The notes under the pieces were generated by a model, which saw nothing but the letters and a program-made list of their open reading frames with translations, made no database searches and was not told the origin of the DNA. 38,621 bases of DNA. It comes from UMGS1387 sp045540015. GTDB taxonomy: Bacteria; Bacillota; Clostridia; Oscillospirales; CAG-382. The translations under genes and the position numbers were made by a program. The stretch's first letter is position 1. Every line of letters begins with the position of its first letter. This document shows, in pieces, positions 1-7,384 of the stretch. The stretch covers positions 1 through 38,621 of the forward strand of contig JAZQGP010000024.1 in assembly GCA_045540015.1 (NCBI GenBank), written 5' to 3'.

Positions 1-2
1 TG

Positions 3-107
3 TCTTCCCTTATTTTGCTTTCAAACGCAGATATATCAAGGGTTTTAAGCCTTCTGTATAATGTGAATAAGGGAAACCTTAATACATTACAGGAGGATTT
101 ATTATGA
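3..107 (+). CDS. C-terminal end of an unidentified upstream gene (partial)
   Basis: The frame is open from base 3 to a TGA at 105-107. That stop overlaps the integrase ATG in an ATGA arrangement, and the integrase ribosome site (AGGAGGA, about 91-97) lies inside this frame. The 34 visible residues (ending in NTLQEDLL) read like ordinary protein and do not match a family I know. The coupling to the integrase suggests an excisionase or other accessory gene of the mobile element, but that is inference. A competing frame, 2-61, gives a short peptide ending FKRRYIKGFKPSV that loosely resembles the tail of sugar ABC permeases. I judge it less likely because it lacks coupling to the next gene. Confidence 0.45.
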   Translation, partial: SSLILLSNADISRVLSLLYNVNKGNLNTLQEDLL

Positions 108-1285
108 AAGGAAGTATCAGAAGAAAGGGAAAAACATGGTCGTATCGGGTGTATGTAAGTACAGTTGACGGTCAAAATAAGCAAATTGAGAAAGGCGGTT
201 TTAAAACTAAAAAGGATGCTGAACTTGCACTGACAAAGTTTGTAAATGACTATGAAGAAACGGGTATTTATTCTGAAAACAAGAAGATAACCTTTAATGA
301 GGTTTATGAGGAATTTATTGAGATTGATGGAAAACTGACAAGAGCTTATGCAACACTTAAAAAGTACGATTCTATGTATCGGAATCATTTTAAACCTGCG
401 TTTGGTGATTTCTACATGTATGCCGTTACGCAAAAAGCGCTTGAAAGATTCGTAAGTGAAAAAGGAGAAAAATATAGTGAGGAATTTGTAAAGGGATTAT
501 TCAAAACGCTAAAATGCATTTTTGATTATGCTCACAGAAAAAGATATATGAAGCACAACATATTTGATGATATTCTTCCGCCGCCTGATCCAAGGCATGT
601 GGGAGAAATAAAAGTTTATTCGCCTGAGGAATTATCTCTTATGTATAAACGGCTTCAAAGCACAAATGTAAGAATACCATTCTACATTGCCCTCAATACC
701 GGACTCAGAGAAAGTGAATGTATGGGACTCAGATGGAAAGATGTGAATTTTGAAAAGAAAACCATAAGTGTTAATAAACAACTTTTGTATCAGGATAGAA
801 AATGGTGCTTCTGCCCACTTAAAACTAAGAACTCTTATAGAACCATAAACATATCAGATAACTTCGTGAGATTCTTAAAGCAGTTAAAAGAACAACAAGC
901 AAAGAATAAGAAACTATATGGTGAGGGATATAAAAGAAACTTCGTCACCGAAAGACTTCGAAAAAATAAGGAAAGCTATATAGAGGTAACTGACCTTATA
1001 AATGTAAAAGAAAATGGCGAAATGCTGACACATAACAGTATTAAATTTTTGTCAAGAATAATAAGAGATGATTTGCATATACCATTTAAGTTTCATAATC
1101 TTCGCCATACATATGCAACTATATTAGCGGAAAGCGGCATAAGTCCAAGATATGTGCAAGAAATGTTGGGACACTCGAAACTTGAATTCACATTGAAGTA
1201 TTATACACATATAACCGGGCATATGGCGGAGATGGCAAGGATTGCGATTGATGAAAAACTATTACAATTTGATAACAAATTTTAA
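104..1285 (+). CDS. Tyrosine recombinase / phage-type integrase
   Basis: This site-specific recombinase would integrate and excise the surrounding mobile element. The 393 residues are normal for the Tn916/phage Int class: an N-terminal arm-binding domain (about 1-55, beginning KGSIRRKGKTWSYRVYV), a core-binding SAM-like domain (about 60-160) and a C-terminal catalytic domain. The catalytic set looks complete: Arg202 in TGLRESE, His331 and Arg334 in FHNLRHTYAT, His357 in MLGHSK and nucleophile Tyr367 in KYYTHI. The start is set by AGGAGGA just upstream and an ATGA overlap with the preceding frame. Directly after the stop come two copies of TTTTTGTCCCAA, which could be recombinase arm sites or an operator. 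Its attachment site is not proven. The remnant at 6610-6678 is the best candidate for one junction. Confidence 0.93.
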   Translation: MKGSIRRKGKTWSYRVYVSTVDGQNKQIEKGGFKTKKDAELALTKFVNDYEETGIYSENKKITFNEVYEEFIEIDGKLTRAYATLKKYDSMYRNHFKPAFGDFYMYAVTQKALERFVSEKGEKYSEEFVKGLFKTLKCIFDYAHRKRYMKHNIFDDILPPPDPRHVGEIKVYSPEELSLMYKRLQSTNVRIPFYIALNTGLRESECMGLRWKDVNFEKKTISVNKQLLYQDRKWCFCPLKTKNSYRTINISDNFVRFLKQLKEQQAKNKKLYGEGYKRNFVTERLRKNKESYIEVTDLINVKENGEMLTHNSIKFLSRIIRDDLHIPFKFHNLRHTYATILAESGISPRYVQEMLGHSKLEFTLKYYTHITGHMAEMARIAIDEKLLQFDNKF

Positions 1286-1286
1286 A

Positions 1287-1319
1287 TTTTTGTCCCAAAC
1301 ACTTGACTTTTTGTCCCAA
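1287..1319. repeat. Two direct copies of TTTTTGTCCCAA, 21 bp apart
   Basis: Identical 12-mers lie at 1287-1298 and 1308-1319, spaced two helical turns apart. They bracket the -35 box of the promoter for the downstream operon. They may be an operator for the operon (the first protein has a C-terminal HTH) or arm-type binding sites of the integrase whose gene ends at 1285. Confidence 0.6.
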
Positions 1320-1331
1320 GCGTGTTATAAT
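1303..1331 (+). promoter_or_regulatory. Sigma-A-type promoter of the AAA/S8/caspase operon
   Basis: TTGACT (1303-1308), a 17-base spacer and TATAAT (1326-1331) form a near-consensus promoter. It starts 42 bases before the ATG of the AAA gene. The second TTTTTGTCCCAA repeat fills most of the spacer, so a protein bound there would block polymerase. Confidence 0.75.
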
Positions 1332-1372
1332 ACAAATACAATGAATTAATGTTTGTAAATGGAGGTAATACA

Positions 1373-2407
1373 ATGAAAAAGAAAAACGTTATAAATCTCA
1401 TAAAATATTACTCCGAAAAAAATGATGCGGGTTTTAGAACAGAAGCATATGAAATAGCTAGCGATTTTGATAAATCAGGTGATTATCAGTTATCGGAATA
1501 TATAATGGCGTTAATGTCAAATGCTAACACTTTTGTTCCACAGATGAATGAAGAAAACCTTAATTTTCTTCAAAAGGTTCATTTGAACCAAGACCCTCTC
1601 CCTTTGCCTGAAGTTATTAAAGATGACATTGTTGGGGTTGTTAACGCTGTAAGTCACAACGCTGGAATAAATAAGTTTCTTTTTGAAGGTGCACCTGGAA
1701 CCGGTAAAACGGAGACTGTAAAACAGGTTGCTAGAATCTTAGAAAGAGAATTATTTATTGTGGATTTTGATTCTGTTGTTGATAGTAAGTTGGGTCAAAC
1801 TTCCAAAAATGTTGCAGCTCTATTTAACGAAATTGCAAAACTCCCATTCCCCGAAAGAGCAATTGTGCTTTTTGATGAAATTGATGCTATTGCTCTTGAT
1901 AGAATGAATTCCAATGATTTAAGGGAAATGGGAAGAGCTACGTCAGCTGTATTGAAAGGTCTTGACAATTTAAATGATACAGTTGTTTTAATAGCAACAA
2001 CAAATCTTTATGATTCGTTCGATAAAGCTTTGTCTCGAAGATTTGATGCCATTATTAACTTTAACAGATACACCCAAGAAGATTTGATGGAAGTTGCTGA
2101 AACTATTGTTAATGGATTGCTCAGCAAATTTAAATTTGCAAGTAAAAATACGCGACTACTTAAGAAAATATTAAATCTTATGTCCCCCATACCTTATCCG
2201 GGTGAATTAAAGAATCTCTTGAAAACGTGTATTGCTTTTGGTAGCCCGAATGATGAGTTTGATTATCTAAAAAGATTGTATGCATCTGTTGACTCTAATT
2301 TAGGAATGGACTTAAAAGCTATGCAAGAGCACGGTTTTACTGTGAGGGAAATTGAAATTCTTACAGGGGTTTCAAAGAGTCAAGTTTCACGAGAATTGAA
2401 GGAGTAA
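1373..2407 (+). CDS. AAA+ ATPase with C-terminal HTH, IetA-like
   Basis: The protein is a 344-residue AAA+ ATPase. Walker A is GAPGTGKTE, Walker B is IVLFDEIDAI, sensor 1 is LIATTNL and the arginine finger is in LSRRFD. The last ~27 residues (MQEHGFTVREIEILTG then VSKSQVSRELKE) look like a helix-turn-helix. The start is set by GGAGG at 1361-1365, eight bases before ATG 1373. An earlier in-frame ATG at 1349 has no good ribosome site. Only four bases separate it from a subtilisin-like protease gene. An AAA ATPase beside an S8 protease matches the IetAS pair, known as a plasmid stability/incompatibility module and later as an anti-phage system in which the ATPase partners or restrains the protease. 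The HTH suggests the ATPase may also autoregulate the promoter. Family assignment is firm; the defence role is inferred. Confidence 0.85.
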   Translation: MKKKNVINLIKYYSEKNDAGFRTEAYEIASDFDKSGDYQLSEYIMALMSNANTFVPQMNEENLNFLQKVHLNQDPLPLPEVIKDDIVGVVNAVSHNAGINKFLFEGAPGTGKTETVKQVARILERELFIVDFDSVVDSKLGQTSKNVAALFNEIAKLPFPERAIVLFDEIDAIALDRMNSNDLREMGRATSAVLKGLDNLNDTVVLIATTNLYDSFDKALSRRFDAIINFNRYTQEDLMEVAETIVNGLLSKFKFASKNTRLLKKILNLMSPIPYPGELKNLLKTCIAFGSPNDEFDYLKRLYASVDSNLGMDLKAMQEHGFTVREIEILTGVSKSQVSRELKE

Positions 2408-2411
2408 ATAC

Positions 2412-4646
2412 ATGAATGATTTGTTAAACTTAAAAGGTACATTTCAACAAGAAAATAGAAATTCAAGACCAGGTCCGCCAAGCTTGCCGGCAAACACAAA
2501 AGTATCCGTGCAACATATGAAAAAGTTGCTGGAGGACTTGTTGATACTTAGAGACTATTGGAGCAAAGAAAAAGTAATTACCGGTGCTCTGATTAGTGTG
2601 CAGTATATAGATGTAATTGCTAAAAGCCGTAGAATTTCAGGCTTTTTATCTAAAGGTAGTGTTACTGCTAACAGTTCAGTTGTAGGAGCGAAATTTGCAG
2701 ATGTAATAACTCCTGAAAACGTAATAGCGAGAAAACATGTCATCACTCATTATGTTTCACTGATGATTCTGGAAGATTCGATAAAAAAACTATCTTCTTC
2801 AATAAGAATTGTGGAAAGTAATTTTGACGGAATTATCTCATCAGAAACAGTTGATAAAATCAACAAGAAAATAATTGTTTTTGATACTACAGAAATCAAG
2901 CCAACCGCATTTTTAAATATTGTTGTTGATTGCCATTATGTAGAAAAATTCTTCATAAGCCAGGAAGATAACGATTTTAAAACTAATACTATAATAACAA
3001 TTTACAAGACCGACAATACAAAAACTGTGTTAGAAAAAGTTGGCATTGATGTGCTACCGAGCAGAATCTACGATGAAACAACTTTGCTTCTTACACCAGA
3101 CCAATTGGGAATTCTTCAAAGTAGAGCATCATATTTGATTGCGATGGCAACCGCTGATATATCTAAACTTTCAAAAGAATTGTTGTTAGGACCATCTGAG
3201 GATTTAGTTACAATTCCTTCTCCTAAAAATGAACCAACCATAGGTGTTATTGATACGATGTTTTGGGAAGATGTATATTTTACAGAATGGGTTAAGTTTG
3301 AAAAAAAGATTCCTGACGAGATCGAACTTGAACAAAAAGATTACTTTCACGGAACATCAGTATCGTCAATCATAGTAGATGGTCCCACAATTAATCCTGA
3401 ACTTGATGATGGTTGTGGTAGATTTAAAGTTAGACACTTTGGTGTTGCAACAAGCGGACATTTCAATTCATTTACTATATTACGCACCATAGACGAAATC
3501 GTAAAAGCGAACAGAGACATAAAAGTGTGGAATTTATCTTTGGGGTCAGATAAAGAAATACATCCAAACTTTATTTCACCCGAAGCTGCAATCCTTGACA
3601 AAATACAAAGTGAAAATGATGTTATATTTATCATTGCAGGCACAAACAAACGTAACGATGGCGGTGAGGAAAAATATATTGGTTCTCCTGCGGACTCCAT
3701 AAACTCCTTGGTAGTTAATTCGGTTGATTACAACAACAAACCTGCATCATATTCAAGAAAAGGTCCGGTCTTATCATTCTTCAATAAGCCTGATGTAAGT
3801 TATTATGGTGGAGATAGGAATAATCCTATCAAAGTATGTTGTGAAACAGGCGGACAAATTGTTGCAGGGACATCTTTTGCTGCACCTTGGATTGCGAGAA
3901 AAATGTCTTACCTTATTGACGTGCTTGGATTAAGTAGAGAAGTAGCGAAAGCTTTAATTGTAGATTCTGCTGCCAGTTGGAAAAAGCAGGAAGAGCCTTC
4001 AAAATATATTGGTTACGGTGTTGTGCCAATTAGGATAGAAGATATTATAAAATCCCAGGATGATGAAATCCGATTTGTAATTTCCGGCGTGTCCGAAAAA
4101 TACAACACCTATAACTACAGTTTGCCTGTACCAATAAGCAAAGATATGTATCCATATATTGCAAAAGCTACATTATGTTATTTCCCGGTCTGCTCAAGAA
4201 ATCAGGGCGTGGATTATACAAACACTGAACTTGATTTGCACTTTGGGAGATTGGATGGTAAAACTGTAAAAACTATAAACGATAATAAGCAAGGCGAAGA
4301 TGGAAGTTACATATACGAAGGTAATGCCCGTTTGTTTTTTAGAAAATGGGATAATGTTAAGCATATCGTTGAGTATCCCAAAAAAGGCGCAAGACCCAAA
4401 AAAGTTTATGAAACTAAACTTTGGGGGTTGAGCATAAAAACAACTGAACGTCTTGAAGAAAAATACGGGGAAGGCTTGAATTTTGGTGTTGTAATAACTC
4501 TTAAAGAAATCAATGGCGTTAACCGTATAGATGAGTTTATAAAACAATGCTTTCTCAAAAACTGGCTTGTTACTCCAGTTAATGTTGAGAACAGAATTGA
4601 TATTTACAACATTGCTGAAGAAGAAATTGAATTTGACAACGAGTAG
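2412..4646 (+). CDS. Subtilisin-like S8 serine protease, IetS-like
   Basis: This 744-residue protein carries a central S8 peptidase domain (about 275-530). The triad is visible as Asp281 (IGVIDTMFW), His313 (FHGTSVSSII) and Ser488 (AGTSFAAPW), with oxyanion Asn412 in AGTNKRNDGG. There is no signal peptide, so it should act in the cytoplasm. The ~270-residue N-terminal region and ~210-residue C-terminal region are not recognised and probably sense a trigger or bind the ATPase. The gene begins four bases after the AAA gene and so is almost certainly co-translated with it. In IetAS systems this component is the toxic effector. A large cytosolic subtilase on a mobile element fits an abortive-infection or addiction role, which is inference here. 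Confidence 0.87.
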   Translation: MNDLLNLKGTFQQENRNSRPGPPSLPANTKVSVQHMKKLLEDLLILRDYWSKEKVITGALISVQYIDVIAKSRRISGFLSKGSVTANSSVVGAKFADVITPENVIARKHVITHYVSLMILEDSIKKLSSSIRIVESNFDGIISSETVDKINKKIIVFDTTEIKPTAFLNIVVDCHYVEKFFISQEDNDFKTNTIITIYKTDNTKTVLEKVGIDVLPSRIYDETTLLLTPDQLGILQSRASYLIAMATADISKLSKELLLGPSEDLVTIPSPKNEPTIGVIDTMFWEDVYFTEWVKFEKKIPDEIELEQKDYFHGTSVSSIIVDGPTINPELDDGCGRFKVRHFGVATSGHFNSFTILRTIDEIVKANRDIKVWNLSLGSDKEIHPNFISPEAAILDKIQSENDVIFIIAGTNKRNDGGEEKYIGSPADSINSLVVNSVDYNNKPASYSRKGPVLSFFNKPDVSYYGGDRNNPIKVCCETGGQIVAGTSFAAPWIARKMSYLIDVLGLSREVAKALIVDSAASWKKQEEPSKYIGYGVVPIRIEDIIKSQDDEIRFVISGVSEKYNTYNYSLPVPISKDMYPYIAKATLCYFPVCSRNQGVDYTNTELDLHFGRLDGKTVKTINDNKQGEDGSYIYEGNARLFFRKWDNVKHIVEYPKKGARPKKVYETKLWGLSIKTTERLEEKYGEGLNFGVVITLKEINGVNRIDEFIKQCFLKNWLVTPVNVENRIDIYNIAEEEIEFDNE

Positions 4647-4665
4647 AGAAAAGAGGTGAAAAACT

Positions 4666-4839
4666 ATGGCAAAAAATGCGCCAACAGGTGATAACAGAAG
4701 AATCGGTGCTGTAAAAAGCAGAACACAGACATATAATCCTAAAACAAATCAGTGGGTTAAACGTGATTCTGATACAGGTAGATTTATGGATGTTAAACAA
4801 GACGGAACTCCGTTTAAGGGTGTTACTAAAGAAAAGTAA
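4666..4839 (+). CDS. 57-residue basic protein of a conserved small family, function unknown
   Basis: The gene starts at ATG 4666 behind AGAGGTGA and ends with TAA 4837-4839, lying 19 bases after the S8 gene and 16 before the membrane-protein gene. The product is Lys/Arg-rich and has no predicted membrane segment. Motifs are APTGDNRRIGAVKSRTQ near the N-terminus, YNPKTNQWVKRD in the middle and TGRFMDVKQDGTPFKGV near the C-terminus. I recall very similar short proteins scattered in bacterial mobile and defence contexts, but cannot check this here. The tight operon position and family-like motifs make it a real gene despite its size. Possible roles are a protease substrate, an adaptor or an antitoxin; none is shown by the sequence. 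Confidence 0.82.
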   Translation: MAKNAPTGDNRRIGAVKSRTQTYNPKTNQWVKRDSDTGRFMDVKQDGTPFKGVTKEK

Positions 4840-4855
4840 ATGAAGGTGTAAAATA

Positions 4856-5740
4856 ATGAATATTGGTAATTTGTGTGTATTTTGGGCAAACAGTGTGCAA
4901 AAGAAAGAATTACAAGTAATTACAGAAAAATTTAATGATATAAATGTTGATAACATTAACTGTTTAGTACGATATAGTAAAGATAGATATATTGTTTGGC
5001 TGGATTGTAAGAACGAGGTTGACTGGGAAACCACAGACATTTACGATGAAGAAATGTCTGAAAATAAATGTATAAATAGATTTATAGCTAGAGTTGAAAC
5101 ATTACAATGTCAGCCAACCGCTAAATATTTATCTAGCGCTCAACGAAAAGAGTTTAATTACATGCTTGCAGCGACTATTGTACTTGTTTTAGAAGATGAA
5201 CTTGAAGGTGCGGAAGAACAAATTGCCAAACTTGAGAAATATCTTTATAATCGCAATTGTGAGATAACCAGAAAATGGCAGTTGTTTTACTGCTTTTCCA
5301 TCTTACTTCTAATTCTTTGTAGTTTTGTTACGGTAAGTTTTTTTCAAGAAAAGCTTCTAAGCATTACTAATGTTTCAAAAGAATTATTTGAGATATTAGG
5401 ATATTCGATCTTAGGTACACTTGGCGCTACATTGTCAATTGCATTGAAAAGCGGTAAAAAATGCTATAATTGCGAATCAGGAAGAATTCTTAATTTTTTA
5501 GAAATATTTTCTAGAATGTTTACTAGTGTTATAAGCAGTTTTGTTGCGGTTTATTTATATAAATTGGAGATCATATTTAGTAATTTTAATTCTGAAAAAA
5601 ATGCTATATACTGTGTGATTTTAGTGTGTATCATAGCAGGTTTCAGTGAACGACTGATTCCGTCCATAATAAGTAGTTTTGAAAAATCGGGAAACAAGGA
5701 GGAATGTTGTAATGAAGAGAAAAGCATTGATAATTTCTAA
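4856..5740 (+). CDS. Four-helix membrane protein upstream of the caspase-like protease
   Basis: The 294-residue protein has a soluble N-terminal half (1-110), a short acidic coiled-coil-like stretch (about 112-135, EDELEGAEEQIAKLEKYL) and four hydrophobic segments near 141-163, 179-197, 217-240 and 250-273. A Cys pair (KKCYNCESG, about 201-209) sits in the loop between segments 2 and 3. The start has AAGGTG 11 bases upstream. The gene overlaps the caspase gene by 29 bases, so the two are translationally coupled. I do not recognise a named family. A membrane protein coupled to a caspase-like protease could be a pore-type effector released by cleavage or a membrane anchor for it. Both are inference. 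Confidence 0.78.
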   Translation: MNIGNLCVFWANSVQKKELQVITEKFNDINVDNINCLVRYSKDRYIVWLDCKNEVDWETTDIYDEEMSENKCINRFIARVETLQCQPTAKYLSSAQRKEFNYMLAATIVLVLEDELEGAEEQIAKLEKYLYNRNCEITRKWQLFYCFSILLLILCSFVTVSFFQEKLLSITNVSKELFEILGYSILGTLGATLSIALKSGKKCYNCESGRILNFLEIFSRMFTSVISSFVAVYLYKLEIIFSNFNSEKNAIYCVILVCIIAGFSERLIPSIISSFEKSGNKEECCNEEKSIDNF

Positions 5741-6446
5741 TCCTGGAGAGCCTGGAGCAGAAAATTACTGCGAAGGGGTAAAAAAGGATGTAATCAATTA
5801 CAAAAAATATTTAATGTCTTCCGTTGGTGGTGGATGGTACGAAGACGAAATTGTTTGTTTGGAAAAACCTGACAGTATTTTATTAAACAACCATATTAAA
5901 CTAATGGAAAACACAGAGTACACTTTAATTGTTTTTTGTGGACATGGATGTACTGTTGGTGATGAAACAATAATTGAACTAAACAAAAATTGTGACTATA
6001 GAGCAAGTTCATTAAGAACAGGTGCAATTAAGAGGACTATAATTTTGGATTGCTGCAGAGTTATTAATAATAGTCTTAGCGAGAGCGCCATATATGAATA
6101 TTCTGCAAAATTGGAGAAAAGTGACTCCTATATATCTCTTTCGAGAATATATTTTGATGCAGCAATCCAAAAATGTAATACTGGAATAATTACTACATAT
6201 GCATGTGATTTAAATGAAACTGCGGGTGATGATAGTAGGCTTGGAGGGTACTATAGTTATTCTTTAATTAAAAGTGCACAATCCTGGGATAGACAACTCA
6301 ATAATGGCTCTGCGTCATATGCGAGTATTGCAACAATACATGAAAAAGCATCAACTATGACAAGAATGAAAAGCGGTAATGAACAAAATCCTCAAATAGA
6401 TAAACCTCGTAGTTCCCCATACTTTCCCTTTGCAATTCATGTATAA
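5712..6446 (+). CDS. Caspase-like (peptidase C14 fold) cysteine protease
   Basis: The 244-residue protein is a compact caspase/metacaspase-type domain. The catalytic His is His78 in VFCGHGC and the catalytic Cys is Cys115 in ILDCCR, the usual HG and DxC motifs at the ends of adjacent strands. I chose ATG 5712 because AAGGAGG lies at 5696-5702. An ATG at 5679 in the same frame lacks such a site. The start lies inside the preceding membrane-protein gene. There is no signal peptide, so it is cytosolic. Bacterial caspase-like proteases commonly act as death effectors in defence operons. Here it shares an operon with a second protease (S8), which is unusual. Fold and residues are seen; the role is inferred. 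Confidence 0.85.
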   Translation: MKRKALIISNPGEPGAENYCEGVKKDVINYKKYLMSSVGGGWYEDEIVCLEKPDSILLNNHIKLMENTEYTLIVFCGHGCTVGDETIIELNKNCDYRASSLRTGAIKRTIILDCCRVINNSLSESAIYEYSAKLEKSDSYISLSRIYFDAAIQKCNTGIITTYACDLNETAGDDSRLGGYYSYSLIKSAQSWDRQLNNGSASYASIATIHEKASTMTRMKSGNEQNPQIDKPRSSPYFPFAIHV

Positions 6447-6467
6447 AAATTTTCATTATCATATTTC

Positions 6468-6496
6468 TTGCATTTTTCTACAAAATGTGCTATAAT
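6468..6496 (+). promoter_or_regulatory. Promoter pointing out of the island's right end
   Basis: TTGCAT (6468-6473), a 17-base spacer and TATAAT (6491-6496) lie just after the caspase gene and point toward the attachment region. No ORF follows before 6768. In a circularised element such a promoter would read into the other end, as in some conjugative transposons; that is inference. Confidence 0.5.
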
Positions 6497-6526
6497 AAGA
6501 CCATAAAACAGAAGCAACGACAATCT

Positions 6527-6563
6527 GTGGGCAAAAAATTCTTGTGGGCAAACGGTGGGCAAA
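6527..6563. repeat. Three GTGGGCAAA repeats, probable integrase arm sites
   Basis: Exact copies lie at 6527-6535, 6544-6552 and 6555-6563. Clustered short direct repeats next to a junction with broken host sequence are typical of integrase arm-binding sites. The reverse complement TTTGCCCAC resembles but does not equal the TTTGTCCCA repeats after the integrase gene. Confidence 0.55.
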
Positions 6564-6609
6564 TTTAGTGCTGAGAGCTCGCAAACCCGCACAAATAAAG
6601 GATTTCTGA

Positions 6610-6678
6610 TTGGAAATCTGTGACGAGGCTCGACATGGGCGCGGTCTTGAAGGACTTCTCAAGAGATACTTTAACTGA
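6610..6678 (+). pseudogene. Stranded 3' end of a rubrerythrin gene; likely island junction
   Basis: The frame at 6610-6678 ends DEARHGRGLEGLLKRYFN then TGA. DEARHG followed by a GLLKRYF-type end is the C-terminus of rubrerythrin; the Glu and His of E-A-R-H are di-iron ligands in that family. An in-frame TGA (6607-6609) sits immediately upstream and the rest of the gene is absent. The window to the left is mobile-element DNA. The simplest reading is that an element integrated in the 3' end of the gene and displaced this piece, so the attachment core should lie near 6580-6625. Confidence 0.7.
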
Positions 6679-6687
6679 TTGCAATAC

Positions 6688-6720
6688 AGAGGCGGCGAAA
6701 TTCTCAGCCGCCTCTTTGTT
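6688..6720 (+). terminator. Rho-independent terminator (of the original rubrerythrin gene)
   Basis: A 9-bp stem, AGAGGCGGC (6688-6696) with GCCGCCTCT (6707-6715), is followed by TTGTT. It lies ten bases after the rubrerythrin remnant's stop, as expected for that gene's own terminator. Confidence 0.8.
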
Positions 6721-6767
6721 ATAAAGCAGGAATTTTTGATTAAAATACATACTAAGGAGATGATTGT

Positions 6768-7112
6768 ATGAGAAAATTGTTAGTTTTATTTATAGCCTTA
6801 GCGGCAATATCGGTTTTAACAGGCTGCATCAGAGCAAATCCTGCCACGGCACCTCGCAAAGCAGACGGTGTTGTTGCAAATAACGAAGCAAGCTTCATCG
6901 GCGAGGATAAAGCAAAGGAAATTGTTCTTGCAAAAGCAGGTCTTTCAGCTGAGGAAGTAAGCTTTGACAGAATCGAGCTTGACCGCGACGACGGTGTATG
7001 GTGTTACGAGGTTGAGTTCGGAAAAGACAGAACGGAATATGATGCCGAAATCAAGGCAGACGACGGAACCGTTCTTTCCTGGGATGTGGATTCTCACGAT
7101 TACTTTTATTAA
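6768..7112 (+). CDS. Small PepSY-type lipoprotein
   Basis: The 114-residue product has a lipoprotein signal peptide ending in the lipobox LTGC (Cys20), so it should be anchored on the outer face of the membrane. The mature part (about 40-114) fits a single PepSY-like domain: GEDKAKEIVLAKAGLSAEEV followed by strands ending in WCYEVEFGKDRTEYD and a final DGTVLSWDVDSHDYFY. PepSY domains often inhibit or modulate secreted peptidases or occur in periplasmic redox proteins; no partner is visible. The ribosome site AAGGAGATGATT precedes ATG 6768. The gene is monocistronic, with a strong terminator right after it. Confidence 0.85.
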   Translation: MRKLLVLFIALAAISVLTGCIRANPATAPRKADGVVANNEASFIGEDKAKEIVLAKAGLSAEEVSFDRIELDRDDGVWCYEVEFGKDRTEYDAEIKADDGTVLSWDVDSHDYFY

Positions 7113-7146
7113 AAACTCATAACAAATGCAAAATAATTCTTTTTGT

Positions 7147-7178
7147 ACGGAGGTTAATTTTTTAACCTCCGTTTTTTT
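7147..7178 (+). terminator. Strong rho-independent terminator after the PepSY gene
   Basis: A perfect 11-bp stem, ACGGAGGTTAA (7147-7157) with TTAACCTCCGT (7162-7172), has a TTTT loop and a T-run. It separates the lipoprotein gene from the cytochrome operon. Confidence 0.92.
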
Positions 7179-7256
7179 ATGCGTTTTTATTAGTTTTTTC
7201 TTCTAAAATGTTTCTTTTTCGTTAAAAATATGAACTTTTTTAATCTTGGCAAGATA

Positions 7257-7285
7257 TTGTTTTATTCACAAATGTGCCTTATAAT
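7257..7285 (+). promoter_or_regulatory. Promoter of the cytochrome operon
   Basis: TTGTTT (7257-7262), a 17-base spacer and TATAAT (7280-7285) lie 100 bases upstream of resB. No other good promoter is visible before the following large genes, so it may drive the whole run to the GH36-like gene. Confidence 0.6.
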
Positions 7286-7384
7286 TAAAATGTGGTAATG
7301 CCTAAAAATGCAACTAAAATACAACAAAAACTCAACTACAAGGATATATTTATGCTTCAATGCAACAGCGGAAAGGAGATAGAT

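Noticed and set aside
2..61. Short frame resembling the tail of a sugar ABC permease
   Set aside because: Only 19 codons and weak likeness; the frame ending at 107 is coupled to the integrase start and fits better.
6565..6750. Minus-strand 61-codon frame across the island junction
   Set aside because: It is the antisense of the rubrerythrin remnant and terminator.
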